Source: an uncultured Bacteroidales bacterium (GTDB lineage: Bacteria > Bacteroidota > Bacteroidia > Bacteroidales > UBA932). Taken from it: a stretch of 64,000 nucleotides of DNA. Location: assembly GCA_944323245.1 (NCBI GenBank), contig CALURT010000009.1, positions 1 through 64,000 of the forward strand. The letters run 5' to 3'. Below, piece by piece: positions 51,522 through 61,057 of this stretch. Under the pieces are notes generated by a model, which worked only from the letters and a program-made list of their open reading frames with translations, made no database searches and was not told the DNA's origin. Numbering within the stretch: the stretch's first letter is position 1; each line of letters opens with the position of its first letter. The translations under genes and the position numbers were made by a program.

Positions 51522-52854
51522 TCCGGTAAAAGTCGGGAACATACTTGTCGGAGGTGACAATCCGATAGTGATACAGACAATGTGCAACACGCATACCTCG
51601 AATATAGAAGCATCTGTATCCCAATGCATGAGGCTTGCAGCCGCAGGCGCTGAAATGATAAGGCTTACGGTACCGTCGCTTGCAGAGGTGGAAGCCCTTG
51701 CTGAAATAAAGGGCCGTCTGAGAGACTCTGGAATCGATGTTCCCCTCGTGGCTGACGTGCATTTCTCGGCGGAAGTCGCCATAGCCTGTGCCCGGATTGT
51801 GGAAAAGGTCAGGATAAACCCAGGCAATTTCCACAAGGATCACTCCATAGCAAGGAAAAAGTTTGCCGAACTTGTCGGAGTCTGCAAGGAATACGGTACG
51901 GCCATACGCATCGGACTGAACCACGGCTCGCTTGGAGAAAGAATAACGGAGATGTACGGGAACACGCCCGAAGGCATGAAGGAAGCCGCCATGGAATGGA
52001 TCCATCTCTGCATGGAAAACGGTTTCCGCAATGTAGTGGTGTCTCTCAAGGCCAGCAACACTATCGTCATGGTGGAGGCATACAGGCTTCTGGCGGCAGC
52101 CATGGAAGCCGAAAACATAGGATTTCCTCTTCACCTTGGAGTCACCGAGGCCGGAAACGGCGATGCCGGAAGATTCAAGTCGGCAACAGGAATTTCCGCC
52201 CTTCTTTCACGCGGAATCGGCGACACGATAAGGGTTTCCCTTACCGAAGACCCTGAAAATGAGCTCCCGGTAGCCCGATATATTGCCGACAGATACGATC
52301 ACAGAGCACATTCATCCATGTCGGCCGTGAAAATTGAAGGGAAAAAGGCAGTAGCGACATATGAAGCACCGTCCCGTCAAAGACTCATCCTCGACCTTGC
52401 CTGCGATTTCGGCAGAATGCTTTTGGACAGGGAGATAGATGAAGTGTTAATAAAAGGTTTCTACCGTGATGAAAACGGAAATGAAACCGGATTGGACGGC
52501 GAAGAAGGGAAATATTTCACCGACGAGCTCATGCAGGCAGCCAGGAGAAAATTCTACCGTCCGGAATATATCGCCTGCCCGGGATGCGGAAGGACAATGT
52601 ACAATCTTGAAAAGACGTTCAATGAGGTCAAACGCCGTACATCCCATCTGAAAGATGTGGTCATAGCGGTCATGGGGTGTATAGTCAACGGTCCCGGGGA
52701 AATGGCCGACGCCGACTGGGGCTATGTCGGAGAAGGCAACGGAAAAGTCTCCATCTACAGAGGAAAGACTCCCGTACTGAGACATGTCCCGGAAACGGAA
52801 GCCATCGACAGACTTCTCGAACTTATATCTCAGGCCCGGACTCCGCAGGCTTGA
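51511..52854 (+). CDS. ispG: 4-hydroxy-3-methylbut-2-enyl diphosphate synthase
   Basis: A 447-residue [4Fe-4S] enzyme of the MEP isoprenoid pathway. TIM-barrel part has VADVHFSAEVA and HLGVTEAGNGD; iron-sulfur ligands are C356 and C359 in ACPGCGR, C390 in GCIVNGPGE, and Glu397. It is longer than the E. coli form (about 370) because of a segment at about 262-350, but much shorter than the roughly 600-residue three-domain IspG I associate with Bacteroidetes. The N-terminus is also short. It overlaps the preceding OMP by 11 nt and the convergent CNNM gene by 32 nt. Confidence 0.93.
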   Translation: MKTDPVKVGNILVGGDNPIVIQTMCNTHTSNIEASVSQCMRLAAAGAEMIRLTVPSLAEVEALAEIKGRLRDSGIDVPLVADVHFSAEVAIACARIVEKVRINPGNFHKDHSIARKKFAELVGVCKEYGTAIRIGLNHGSLGERITEMYGNTPEGMKEAAMEWIHLCMENGFRNVVVSLKASNTIVMVEAYRLLAAAMEAENIGFPLHLGVTEAGNGDAGRFKSATGISALLSRGIGDTIRVSLTEDPENELPVARYIADRYDHRAHSSMSAVKIEGKKAVATYEAPSRQRLILDLACDFGRMLLDREIDEVLIKGFYRDENGNETGLDGEEGKYFTDELMQAARRKFYRPEYIACPGCGRTMYNLEKTFNEVKRRTSHLKDVVIAVMGCIVNGPGEMADADWGYVGEGNGKVSIYRGKTPVLRHVPETEAIDRLLELISQARTPQA

Positions 52855-54118
52855 TTTTCTTGACTATGACCTTGTCGATTCTGGCTCCGTCCATATCGGC
52901 AACCTCGAATTCGAATTCGCCCCACGTGACTTTCTCCCCTACTTCAGGGACATGGTCGAGTTCATCGAGAATCAGACCTGCCACGGTAGTGTATTCGAAA
53001 TCCTCCATCGAATCCTCGATATCGAAATGTCTCAGGAAATCGTACATCGGACACATCCCGTCCACGAACCATCCGTCCTTGTCGGAACGTTCGATGATGT
53101 CCGGTTCCTGGTGGTCATCGTTTATATTGCCCACAAGAGCCTGCATTATGTCTTTTAGGGTGATGATACCGGAGCATGAGCCGAATTCGTCACACACGAG
53201 GGCCCTGCTTATCTTCTTGGCTTTCATCTGCTCGAGTACGGTGTAGACATTCATGTTCTCATGGAAATACACCGGATCCTTCATCATTTCGCTGAGATTG
53301 ATGCCGGATTTTCCGATATTCAGCACATAATCCTTCAACGACAGGATGCCTACGACATGATCGAGATCGTCTTCAACTACCGGATATTCTTCGAAAATGT
53401 TCTTTTCTATCGTTTCCCGTATTTCATGGTCCGTCATACCTACCTCCAACCATACGATGTCGGTCCTGAGGGTCATGATGGTGCTTACCTTCAGGTCACC
53501 GAGGGCGAACACGCGCTCCACTATGTCCTGTTCGACAGGTGAAACCTCCCCTTCGTCAGTACCTTCCTGTATGATGGACTTTATCTCCTCCTCGGTCACC
53601 TTCGATTCCTGATCCTTGATGCCCAAAATTTTCACGACCAATTTCGTAGACTTGGAAAGCAACCATACGAAAGGTGCGGCGATCACCGAGATGAACTTCA
53701 TCGGCGGAGCTATGATTTTGGAAACCTTTTCCGGTGCGCTCATTCCTATTTTCTTGGGCACGAGTTCTCCGAAAATCAGGGTCAGGAACATCACGAGAAT
53801 GACGATTATGGTCGTAGACAAGGCCATCGCCCCCTGCTCAGCCATTCCGGCCTTCTGAAGAAGCCCAGCCAATGCCGCTGCAATCTTGTTGCCCGAGAAG
53901 ATACCGGTGAGGATACCGATAAGCGTGATTCCGACCTGTACTGCCGACAGAAACCTGTCCGGATCCTGTGCAAGATTCAATGCCCTTTTTGCGGCCTTGC
54001 TGCCTTTGGCGGCCTCCGCCTGCAGACTTGATTTCCTTGATGAGATTACTGCTATTTCGGACATTGCGAAAACGCCGTTCAGCAAGATGAGAAGGATGAT
54101 TATGAATATTTCTTCCAT
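52823..54118 (-). CDS. CNNM/CorC-family protein with CBS domains (hemolysin family)
   Basis: A 431-residue membrane protein. The CNNM (DUF21) domain has about four helices over residues 1-150, with NGVFAMSEIAVISSRKS at its start and GELVPKKIGM near 115. Two CBS domains follow (about 210-330; VMGIL-like VVGILSLKDYV and CSGIITLKDIM), then a CorC_HlyC domain (VAGLILDELDHVPEVG). It is thought to be a Mg2+ or other divalent cation exporter; older name hemolysin. Its 3' end overlaps ispG. Confidence 0.9.
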   Translation of the reverse strand: MEEIFIIILLILLNGVFAMSEIAVISSRKSSLQAEAAKGSKAAKRALNLAQDPDRFLSAVQVGITLIGILTGIFSGNKIAAALAGLLQKAGMAEQGAMALSTTIIVILVMFLTLIFGELVPKKIGMSAPEKVSKIIAPPMKFISVIAAPFVWLLSKSTKLVVKILGIKDQESKVTEEEIKSIIQEGTDEGEVSPVEQDIVERVFALGDLKVSTIMTLRTDIVWLEVGMTDHEIRETIEKNIFEEYPVVEDDLDHVVGILSLKDYVLNIGKSGINLSEMMKDPVYFHENMNVYTVLEQMKAKKISRALVCDEFGSCSGIITLKDIMQALVGNINDDHQEPDIIERSDKDGWFVDGMCPMYDFLRHFDIEDSMEDFEYTTVAGLILDELDHVPEVGEKVTWGEFEFEVADMDGARIDKVIVKKIKPAESGPEI

Positions 54119-54147
54119 TATTGTGTTTGACGTCGTACTGACGAAAT

Positions 54148-54831
54148 TTATTTTATCAGTTCATTTATCCGGGATTCATGCCGGAGTTCTGCAATCACTG
54201 TCTCGCAAGCCCTTACCTCATCTCCGATTCCGACCTTGATGTCAGCATCTAAGGGCAGGTACATGTCAATGCGAGAGCCGAACTTGATAATACCGCACTG
54301 TCTGCCTTTCTCCTCTTTCTCCCCGACTTTTGCATAACATTCTATCCTGCGGGCGAAAGTCCCGGCTATCTGTTTGAAAAAGACTTCTCCGCAGGAATTT
54401 TTTATTCCTATGGAGGTATGCTCGTTCAGTTCGGAGGCTTTCGGAAGAAAAGCAAGGAAATATTTTCCCGGATGATATTTGTAATATGTCACTTCGCCGC
54501 TTATCGGCCAGAAATTCACATGTACGTTGAAAAAATCCATGTAGACGGAAACCTGCAGACACTCCCTTTTCAGGTATTCCTTCTCGAATACCTTTTCCAC
54601 TATCACCACCTCTCCGTCGGCAACGGAAGTGACCATATTCTCCCCTTCCACGCTTCCCCGTTCGGGAACCCTGAAAAAAAACAGCACGAAACCGATGAAG
54701 AAAAGAAAAATGGCAGTCAGCGGATATGAAATGAATCTGTTGTCGATAAAGACAAGGGAAACGCAGATAAGGGCAATGCACAATGCCCAAATCCCTATAA
54801 TCGTCCACCATCCGTCTTTATGAATCTTCAT
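54148..54831 (-). CDS. psd: Phosphatidylserine decarboxylase, short type
   Basis: A 227-residue decarboxylase with an N-terminal double membrane helix (about 9-47) and the self-cleaving GS site in KFGSRIDMYLP, where Ser becomes the pyruvoyl group. It is the short form without the long PSD-N segment, and makes phosphatidylethanolamine. Start 54831 follows a promoter box at 54852; the 17-codon upstream extension is not needed. The neighbour cdsA supplies the CDP-diacylglycerol used upstream in the same pathway. Confidence 0.9.
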   Translation of the reverse strand: MKIHKDGWWTIIGIWALCIALICVSLVFIDNRFISYPLTAIFLFFIGFVLFFFRVPERGSVEGENMVTSVADGEVVIVEKVFEKEYLKRECLQVSVYMDFFNVHVNFWPISGEVTYYKYHPGKYFLAFLPKASELNEHTSIGIKNSCGEVFFKQIAGTFARRIECYAKVGEKEEKGRQCGIIKFGSRIDMYLPLDADIKVGIGDEVRACETVIAELRHESRINELIK

Positions 54832-54851
54832 TTGTCTGAAATTAATCTTGG

Positions 54852-54859
54852 CAAAGATA
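54852..54859 (-). promoter_or_regulatory. -7 box of psd
   Basis: TATCTTTG on the minus strand fits TAnnTTTG, 20 bp before the psd start and in the short gap after cdsA. Confidence 0.5.
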
Positions 54860-54891
54860 TGAATTTTCCGCCTATTAAACAAAGCCCTCCG

Positions 54892-55722
54892 CTACAGAAC
54901 GTTTATCACCACCAAATAAATCACTCCCGTAGGTATAGCGAGGAATGCGCTGTCGAGCCTGTCGAGCATGCCGCCGTGTCCCGGCATTATATGTCCGGAA
55001 TCCTTTATGCAATAGTGTCTTTTCCACTGCGATTCGATAAGATCGCCGTAGACTCCGGTAATGTCCATGAGGATTGCCATGATTATGCAATGGTACATCT
55101 CATAATGGAAGACTCCGGTAAGATTCAGTACGACTGCAGCGGCAACCGACATGAGAAGTCCTCCCCAGACCCCTATCCATGATTTCTTGGGGGAAATTTC
55201 CGGCCAAAGCTTTTTGCCGAATTTCTGTCCGAGCGACATCCCGAACAGATAACCGCCTATGTCCGAAGCCCAGATTATGATGAAGAAACTCAGGAGAAGC
55301 CTGCCGTCATAATCTCCTGAAGCATTGAATACTATGAAATTAGTCATTGCCAACGGCACGGCTATGTACAGGATGGCCGTGTACAGGTTGGCGAATTTTC
55401 CGAATTCGGTCTTGTCCTTGGCGTAAAGCGAGTTTATCATTACCACGAAAATGGGAACGACGGCAAGGATTACAAGCCTTCCGGGGAAATCGAAACCTCT
55501 GTACGCAAAGGTAAGCATGAACAGAATGACAGCGGCGAGAATCGACAGGACCTGTGAGCCGAGATACTTTTTCCCCATCGTCATCCTATAGAATTCGAGC
55601 ATGGAAATCACCGTCATGGCCACAAGCACCGCAGCATAGGTGTACTTGCATATAAGAAGCGACGCTACGATTATGATTACGAAGGCCGCACCGGAAATAG
55701 TCCTTTTCAATAAGTTTATCAT
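54892..55722 (-). CDS. cdsA: Phosphatidate cytidylyltransferase
   Basis: A 276-residue integral membrane enzyme with about eight helices that makes CDP-diacylglycerol from phosphatidate and CTP. The C-terminal signature is complete: GVYGDLIESQWKRHYCIKDS followed by GHIMPGHGGMLDRLDS. SPKKSWIGVWGG precedes it. It starts 12 nt after ftsH, in the order rsfS-ftsH-cdsA-psd. Confidence 0.95.
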   Translation of the reverse strand: MINLLKRTISGAAFVIIIVASLLICKYTYAAVLVAMTVISMLEFYRMTMGKKYLGSQVLSILAAVILFMLTFAYRGFDFPGRLVILAVVPIFVVMINSLYAKDKTEFGKFANLYTAILYIAVPLAMTNFIVFNASGDYDGRLLLSFFIIIWASDIGGYLFGMSLGQKFGKKLWPEISPKKSWIGVWGGLLMSVAAAVVLNLTGVFHYEMYHCIIMAILMDITGVYGDLIESQWKRHYCIKDSGHIMPGHGGMLDRLDSAFLAIPTGVIYLVVINVL

Positions 55723-55734
55723 GGCTTTGCGGTT

Positions 55735-57762
55735 CTATTCATCGGTCCCTTCATCTGTCACGGCATCCGTCCCGGCATCTGTTCCGGCTGACGGAGCTTC
55801 ACCTTCTTCAGATGTCGTGCCGGCATCGTGCCCGTTGTCGTCAAATACTGATTCCTGCGCCTTTCTCGGTCCGAAAATCCTTTCCATGTCATCGGCGAAG
55901 ATCACTTCCTTTTCAAGCAGAAGTTCCGCCAATTCCGTGAATTTCTCCCTGTTGGCAAGAAGAATCTCTTTCGTTCTGTCGTGGATACGCTCCACGAGAG
56001 CCTTGACTTCGGCATCTATCAACTCAGCAGTCTTCTCGCTGTACGGTTTCGAAAGTTCGTAACCCCGCGAACCGGTGGAATCGAAGTAGGAAACCGTGCC
56101 TACTTTGTCGCTCATACCGTAATAAACGACCATGGCGTATGCAGTCTTGGTAAGACGCTCCAGATCGTTAAGGGCGCCCGTCGACGGCTGTCCGTTGACA
56201 ATTTCCTCGGCGACACGGCCTCCGATAAGGGACGACATCTGGTCTATCATCTGTTCCTTGGTCTCAAGCTGCCTTTCTTCAGGAAGATACCATGCTGCGC
56301 CCAAAGCCTGTCCGCGCGGGACAATCGTTACCTTGAACAAAGGACTGGCATTCGGAAGAAGCCAGCTCACGGTAGCGTGGCCTGCCTCGTGATATGCAAT
56401 GGATTTCTTTTCCGACGGGGTGATTATCTTGTTCTTGCGTTCAAGACCGCCCACTATCCTGTCGACAGCGTCAAGGAAATCCTGCCTGTCAATGCTCGTC
56501 TTGTTCCTGCGGGCGGCAGTCAGGGCAGCTTCATTGCAGACGTTGGCAATATCCGCCCCGGAAAAGCCCGGAGTATGCTTGGCAAGAAAATCCACGTCGA
56601 AATCGGGAGCGAGTTTCAGCCCTTTGAGATGTACCTTGAATATGGCAGCCCTTTCATTCAGGTCCGGAAGATCCACGTGAATCTGCCTGTCGAACCTTCC
56701 AGCACGGAGAAGGGCCTTGTCGAGAATATCCGCCCTGTTGGTGGCGGCAAGGATTATCACCCCGGAATTGGAATCAAAACCGTCCATCTCGGTAAGAAGC
56801 TGGTTGAGGGTATTTTCCCTTTCATCGTTCGACGAAAAGCCCACATTCTTGCTTCTTGCCCGTCCTACGGCGTCTATTTCATCTATGAAGACGATGCACG
56901 GAGCCTTTTCCTTGGCCTGTCTGAACAGATCCCTTACCCTCGACGCACCGACACCCACGAACATTTCGACGAAGTCGGAACCTGAAATCGAGAAAAACGG
57001 GACATTGGCTTCACCGGCCACAGCCTTGGCCAACAATGTCTTTCCTGTTCCCGGAGGGCCGACAAGCAAGGCGCCTTTCGGTATCTTTCCGCCGAGAGCG
57101 GTATATTTCTGAGGGTTTTTCAGGAAATCCACTATCTCCATGACTTCCTCCTTGGCTCCGTCGAGCCCGGCCACATCCTTGAAAGTCACCTTGATGCTTT
57201 CCTTTTCAGCCAATTTGCCGGTGGATTTGCCTACATTGAAGATTCCCCCGGGACCGCCTCCGGCTGCCCTGTTCATCCCCCTGAACATGAAGACCCACAT
57301 GAGAATCAGCAGCAGCGGGAAAAGAAGCCATTCGATGACGGAGCCCCAAATCTTGCTGTTGTTCTCGATTATTACCTTGAATCTGTCTTCCTCAGGGACC
57401 GAGGCGTTCAATTCACCGAACATCTCTTCGGCATTGAAACTTGCAGATACGAGGAATATGAAATGCGGGGACTGTTTCGGGACGACTCCTCCGAACCTGT
57501 CCTTGTATTTTTCGAGGCGGTCCGGCCTTATGGTCACCCTGCCTTCGAAATCGTTCCTTATAAAAGTGATTTCCTTGACGTCACCGTCCCTGACGAGAGT
57601 CTTGACATCTTCCCATTCGATTTTCTGGGGATTGGAGCCCCCTCTGTTGAAGAACATCCATATTATGCAGAAAATCAATATGATGTATATCCATGAGAAG
57701 CTGAATTTGAAATTAATGTTTTTCTGCGGACGTCTGTCCGGAGTCATATTTTCGTTTCCCAT
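55735..57762 (-). CDS. ftsH: ATP-dependent zinc metalloprotease FtsH
   Basis: A 675-residue membrane-anchored AAA+ protease. Two N-terminal helices (about 22-40 and 142-162) flank a periplasmic domain; Walker A is GPPGTGKT (235-242), Walker B FIDEIDAVG, second region of homology ATNRADILDKALLRAGRFDR, and the zinc site is HEAGH (458-462). The C-terminal tail is low complexity with Gly/Thr/Asp repeats (DAGTDAVTDEGTDE), unusual in ending style. It degrades membrane and regulatory proteins. It is 17 nt downstream of rsfS. Confidence 0.96.
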   Translation of the reverse strand: MGNENMTPDRRPQKNINFKFSFSWIYIILIFCIIWMFFNRGGSNPQKIEWEDVKTLVRDGDVKEITFIRNDFEGRVTIRPDRLEKYKDRFGGVVPKQSPHFIFLVSASFNAEEMFGELNASVPEEDRFKVIIENNSKIWGSVIEWLLFPLLLILMWVFMFRGMNRAAGGGPGGIFNVGKSTGKLAEKESIKVTFKDVAGLDGAKEEVMEIVDFLKNPQKYTALGGKIPKGALLVGPPGTGKTLLAKAVAGEANVPFFSISGSDFVEMFVGVGASRVRDLFRQAKEKAPCIVFIDEIDAVGRARSKNVGFSSNDERENTLNQLLTEMDGFDSNSGVIILAATNRADILDKALLRAGRFDRQIHVDLPDLNERAAIFKVHLKGLKLAPDFDVDFLAKHTPGFSGADIANVCNEAALTAARRNKTSIDRQDFLDAVDRIVGGLERKNKIITPSEKKSIAYHEAGHATVSWLLPNASPLFKVTIVPRGQALGAAWYLPEERQLETKEQMIDQMSSLIGGRVAEEIVNGQPSTGALNDLERLTKTAYAMVVYYGMSDKVGTVSYFDSTGSRGYELSKPYSEKTAELIDAEVKALVERIHDRTKEILLANREKFTELAELLLEKEVIFADDMERIFGPRKAQESVFDDNGHDAGTTSEEGEAPSAGTDAGTDAVTDEGTDE

Positions 57763-57779
57763 ACAATAATCTTTGTAAA

Positions 57780-58133
57780 TCAGTCGTTTCCGCCGTATTC
57801 AACTCTTTCGGCATCGGCCCAGAGATCCTCGAGCCTGTAAAATTCACGGTACGCTGTCTGGAATACATGGACTACGACATCGCCATAGTCGAGAATAATC
57901 CAGAGGGCATTTTCACGGCCCTGCGTTCTCAACACCCTGCGTCCGAGTTTTTCCCTCATCCTGTCTTCGATATTGTCGGCAATGGCTACGACATTGGTGG
58001 TGGATTCGGCATTGCAGACGATAAAGTAGTCGGAAATGGCCGTTCCTATTTTCTTCAGGTCAAGAGACACGACATTCACTCCTTTTTTTTCGAGCATGGC
58101 GTCCGCAATGACTTTTATTTCGTGGTTTTCCAT
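57780..58133 (-). CDS. rsfS: Ribosome silencing factor
   Basis: A 117-residue RsfS/DUF143 protein that binds ribosomal protein uL14 and blocks subunit joining. Typical blocks: GTAISDYFIVCNAEST, RTQGRENALWIILDYGDVVV and VFQTAYREFYRLEDLWADA. Start 58133 (MENHEIK) is preferred to the longer frame from 58169, since the promoter box lies at 58167-58174. Confidence 0.94.
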   Translation of the reverse strand: MENHEIKVIADAMLEKKGVNVVSLDLKKIGTAISDYFIVCNAESTTNVVAIADNIEDRMREKLGRRVLRTQGRENALWIILDYGDVVVHVFQTAYREFYRLEDLWADAERVEYGGND

Positions 58134-58153
58134 CAATAAAACGTTAAAATTCC

Positions 58154-58161
58154 TAAATTTG
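58154..58161 (+). promoter_or_regulatory. -7 box of birA
   Basis: TAAATTTG fits TAnnTTTG, 29 bp before ATG at 58191. It interleaves with the rsfS box on the other strand, so the two transcripts may interfere. Confidence 0.45.
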
Positions 58162-58166
58162 GCAGA

Positions 58167-58174
58167 CAAAGATA
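58167..58174 (-). promoter_or_regulatory. -7 box of the rsfS-ftsH operon
   Basis: TATCTTTG on the minus strand fits TAnnTTTG, 33 bp before the rsfS start at 58133. Confidence 0.5.
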
Positions 58175-58190
58175 AACAAAATTTACGCCA

Positions 58191-58952
58191 ATGAAAAGAA
58201 AGTATGCCATTATATGGATGGATTCCACAGATTCTACTAATAATGAAATAATTAGGAAGGCTGACACTCTTGACAATCTGTCAGTCGTCGCCGCCGTAGA
58301 ACAGACTGCAGGACGGGGACAGCGCGGCAATTCATGGAAATCGGCACGGGGAGAAAACCTCACGTTCAGCATCCTGCTGAAATTCGGGGACGGCGCCCTC
58401 CCTTCGCTTGCCGCCGGAGAACAGTTCAGACTCAGCTGCGTGACCACATTGGCCCTGCTGTCATTCCTGAAAGAGAATGGCATTGAAACCCTCGTAAAAT
58501 GGCCGAACGACATCTATGCCGGTGACCGGAAAATCTGCGGAATGCTTATAGAAAACTCCCTTAAAGGACAACAGATGCACACCTCGACGATAGGCATCGG
58601 ATTGAATGTGAATGAAACCGTCTTCCCCGAATATCTGCCCAACCCGGTTTCCATGGCCTCAATCACAGGACGGAAATATGATACGAAAACGCTCCTTGAA
58701 GAATTCCTCGGATGTTTCGATGAAAAATTGGACCTTGCATTCTCTGAAAACGGCTCCGCACGCCTTATGAATGACTATACCTCCCGAATGTACCGCAGAA
58801 GTACGTTCGCAGCGTATCGCGACAAGGCCGACGGCAGTATTTTCGAAGGGAAAATCAACGGTGTCAGACCTTCCGGCACCCTGATTATGGAAAAAAGGGA
58901 CGGAAGCAGCAGGGACTATGCCTTCAAGGAAATAGAATTCATCATTGCCTGA
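58191..58952 (+). CDS. birA: Biotin--[acetyl-CoA-carboxylase] ligase
   Basis: A 253-residue biotin protein ligase. Visible motifs are the biotinyl-AMP loop AGRGQRGNSW and KWPND, with the catalytic region ICGMLIEN and IGIGLNVN. There is no N-terminal helix-turn-helix, so it is the short form without repressor function. Its end overlaps the convergent rpe gene by 11 nt. Confidence 0.93.
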   Translation: MKRKYAIIWMDSTDSTNNEIIRKADTLDNLSVVAAVEQTAGRGQRGNSWKSARGENLTFSILLKFGDGALPSLAAGEQFRLSCVTTLALLSFLKENGIETLVKWPNDIYAGDRKICGMLIENSLKGQQMHTSTIGIGLNVNETVFPEYLPNPVSMASITGRKYDTKTLLEEFLGCFDEKLDLAFSENGSARLMNDYTSRMYRRSTFAAYRDKADGSIFEGKINGVRPSGTLIMEKRDGSSRDYAFKEIEFIIA

Positions 58953-59583
58953 GGCTGAGGATGGCAGCAGCCGGATCGGAAGCCCCGAACACCGAACTTC
59001 CGGCCACCAATATGTCGGCTCCGGCATCGGCAAGGCTCCGGGCATTGGCAGGAGAGATGCCGCCGTCCACTTCCACGAGACATGAAAGTCCCGAGCGCAT
59101 GATTTCGTTCTTCACGGTTTCTATCCTCGAATATGTCGTTTCGATGAATTTCTGGCCTCCGAAGCCGGCAAAGACGGACATGATCAGGACAAAATCGCAT
59201 TCATGCAGATACTTGAAAAGACTTTCCACCGGTATGTCCGGATTTATCGCCAGCCCCGCCTGCATTCCCGCATCCTTCACCATTGCAAGGGCTTCCGACG
59301 GAGTGTCGGTGGCATTGAGATGAAAACTCAGCATGTCCGCTCCGGCTTCGGCGAACCTGCCGATGTATTTTTCCGGACGGATTATCATCAGATGGGCATC
59401 CATTGGCTTCCGGGCCTTCCGGGCGATGGCTTCCACCACGGGAAAACCGTATGAAATATTAGGCACGAAGACTCCGTCCATGATATCGAGATGAAAAATG
59501 TCGGCATGGGCATTCACCGTTTCCACATCCTTTTCAAGATGCAGGAAATCCGCCGAAAGCATGGATGGGGCTATTCTTACCAT
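58942..59583 (-). CDS. rpe: Ribulose-phosphate 3-epimerase
   Basis: A 213-residue TIM barrel of the pentose phosphate pathway. It carries the family blocks APSMLSADFLHLEKDV, HLDIMDGVFVPNISYG, DAHLMIIRPEKYI, GFGGQKFIE and VDGGISPANA, including the metal-site His and Asp residues. It starts 4 nt after pepD on the same strand. Confidence 0.95.
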   Translation of the reverse strand: MVRIAPSMLSADFLHLEKDVETVNAHADIFHLDIMDGVFVPNISYGFPVVEAIARKARKPMDAHLMIIRPEKYIGRFAEAGADMLSFHLNATDTPSEALAMVKDAGMQAGLAINPDIPVESLFKYLHECDFVLIMSVFAGFGGQKFIETTYSRIETVKNEIMRSGLSCLVEVDGGISPANARSLADAGADILVAGSSVFGASDPAAAILSLRQ

Positions 59584-59587
59584 TATA

Positions 59588-61021
59588 TTATTCCTTTGCG
59601 AAATTCACTACGACTTCCTCGAGCAGCCTTACGAACCTGTCCAAGGAGGCTATGTCGAGCCTTTCCCCCGGAGCATGCACACCGCGCAATGTCGGTCCGA
59701 ATGAAATCATGTCCAGACCCGGATACTTGTCTAAGAAAAGTCCGCATTCAAGTCCGGCATGAATCGCCCTGACCACAGGTTCCTTGCCGAAAAGTTTCTC
59801 ATACGCTCTGCGCGTCTTCTTCAGGATCGCAGAATTCAGGTCAGGCTGCCATCCCGGATATTCCGATTCATGCGTGACTTCCGCTCCTGCCAATGCGAAG
59901 ACGGCCTCGACCTTGAGTCCAGCCGCCTTTCTTGCCGATGTCACGGAGCTGCGCTGGCTCGTGCCTATCCTTATCACGCCTTCTCCGGTCATCTTGACGG
60001 AAGCAAGATTGGACGAGGTCTCCACAAGTCCCTTTATGTCCCTGCTCATGGCCAATACCCCGTGCGGAGCAGCGAACAGGGCTGCCGCCAAGGATTCGGA
60101 TACAGTCTTGCCGACGACTTTACGCTTGCACGGGCCGCATTGCGAGAATGAATATTCCATGTCCGGTTCAGTCACGGCATATTCGGCCCTGACATCTTCG
60201 CAAAAACGTATGAAACCCTGCTTCAATATTTCCACGTCCTCTGCCGGGACAGCGATTGTTACGGATATATCGCGGGCGATTGCATTCCTCTTGTTGCCGC
60301 CGTCGATGGCGCAAATCCTGAAATCCGGCACAGTGTACAGGAAGCAGGCCATAATCGATATCGGATTGGCCCTTCCCTTGTCTATGTCGTCTCCGCTATG
60401 ACCACCCGTACATCCTCCGATTCCGAGTTTCACCTCTTCGTAGCCGGCAGGAGCATCTTCAGGTTCATAATTGAAGACGGCAGTGGTATCCAAACCGCCT
60501 GCGCATCCGATGAAAAGCTCACCTTCATCCTCCGAATCGAGATTGATGAGAGTATTTCCGCTGATAAAACCCGGTTCCAAAGCGTATGCGCCGTCAAGTC
60601 CCGTCTCTTCGCTTACGGTAAACAGGCATTCTATTCTCCCTGTCTCAAGAGGGCTTTCGAGAAGGGCAAGCTGGGAGGCGACCCCGATGCCGCAGTCAGC
60701 CCCGAGAGTCGTATCCTTGGCTATCATCCAGCCGTCCTCTATGACGTATTTTATCGGGTCCTTTTCGAAATCGTGCTCCACGCCGGGACGTTTTTCGCAC
60801 ACCATGTCGGTGTGACTCTGAAGCACGAGGGCCGGGACGTTTTCGTACCCCGGAGCCGCTTCCTTTATAATAAGGACATTGCCCGCCTTGTCAGATTTCG
60901 CTTCAAGAGAATGTTTCTCCGCAAATTCCAAAAGGTAGGCATTGATTTTTTCTTCGTGACCGGACTCCCGGGGAATCCGCGTAATCTCCTTGAAAATTTC
61001 CAATACTCTCGATGATTCCAT
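59588..61021 (-). CDS. pepD: Aminoacyl-histidine (beta-Ala-His) dipeptidase, M20C family
   Basis: A 477-residue cytosolic zinc dipeptidase. Metal-site blocks are LQSHTDMV, TLGADCGIGVA, SEETGLDGA and the C-terminal IHAGLECG, as in PepD. It hydrolyses Xaa-His and related dipeptides. The window edge between dnaA and this gene has 36 nt. Confidence 0.93.
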   Translation of the reverse strand: MESSRVLEIFKEITRIPRESGHEEKINAYLLEFAEKHSLEAKSDKAGNVLIIKEAAPGYENVPALVLQSHTDMVCEKRPGVEHDFEKDPIKYVIEDGWMIAKDTTLGADCGIGVASQLALLESPLETGRIECLFTVSEETGLDGAYALEPGFISGNTLINLDSEDEGELFIGCAGGLDTTAVFNYEPEDAPAGYEEVKLGIGGCTGGHSGDDIDKGRANPISIMACFLYTVPDFRICAIDGGNKRNAIARDISVTIAVPAEDVEILKQGFIRFCEDVRAEYAVTEPDMEYSFSQCGPCKRKVVGKTVSESLAAALFAAPHGVLAMSRDIKGLVETSSNLASVKMTGEGVIRIGTSQRSSVTSARKAAGLKVEAVFALAGAEVTHESEYPGWQPDLNSAILKKTRRAYEKLFGKEPVVRAIHAGLECGLFLDKYPGLDMISFGPTLRGVHAPGERLDIASLDRFVRLLEEVVVNFAKE

Positions 61022-61057
61022 AACTTGAGGGCTTCTTGATAATTGCCTGTCAGGAAA

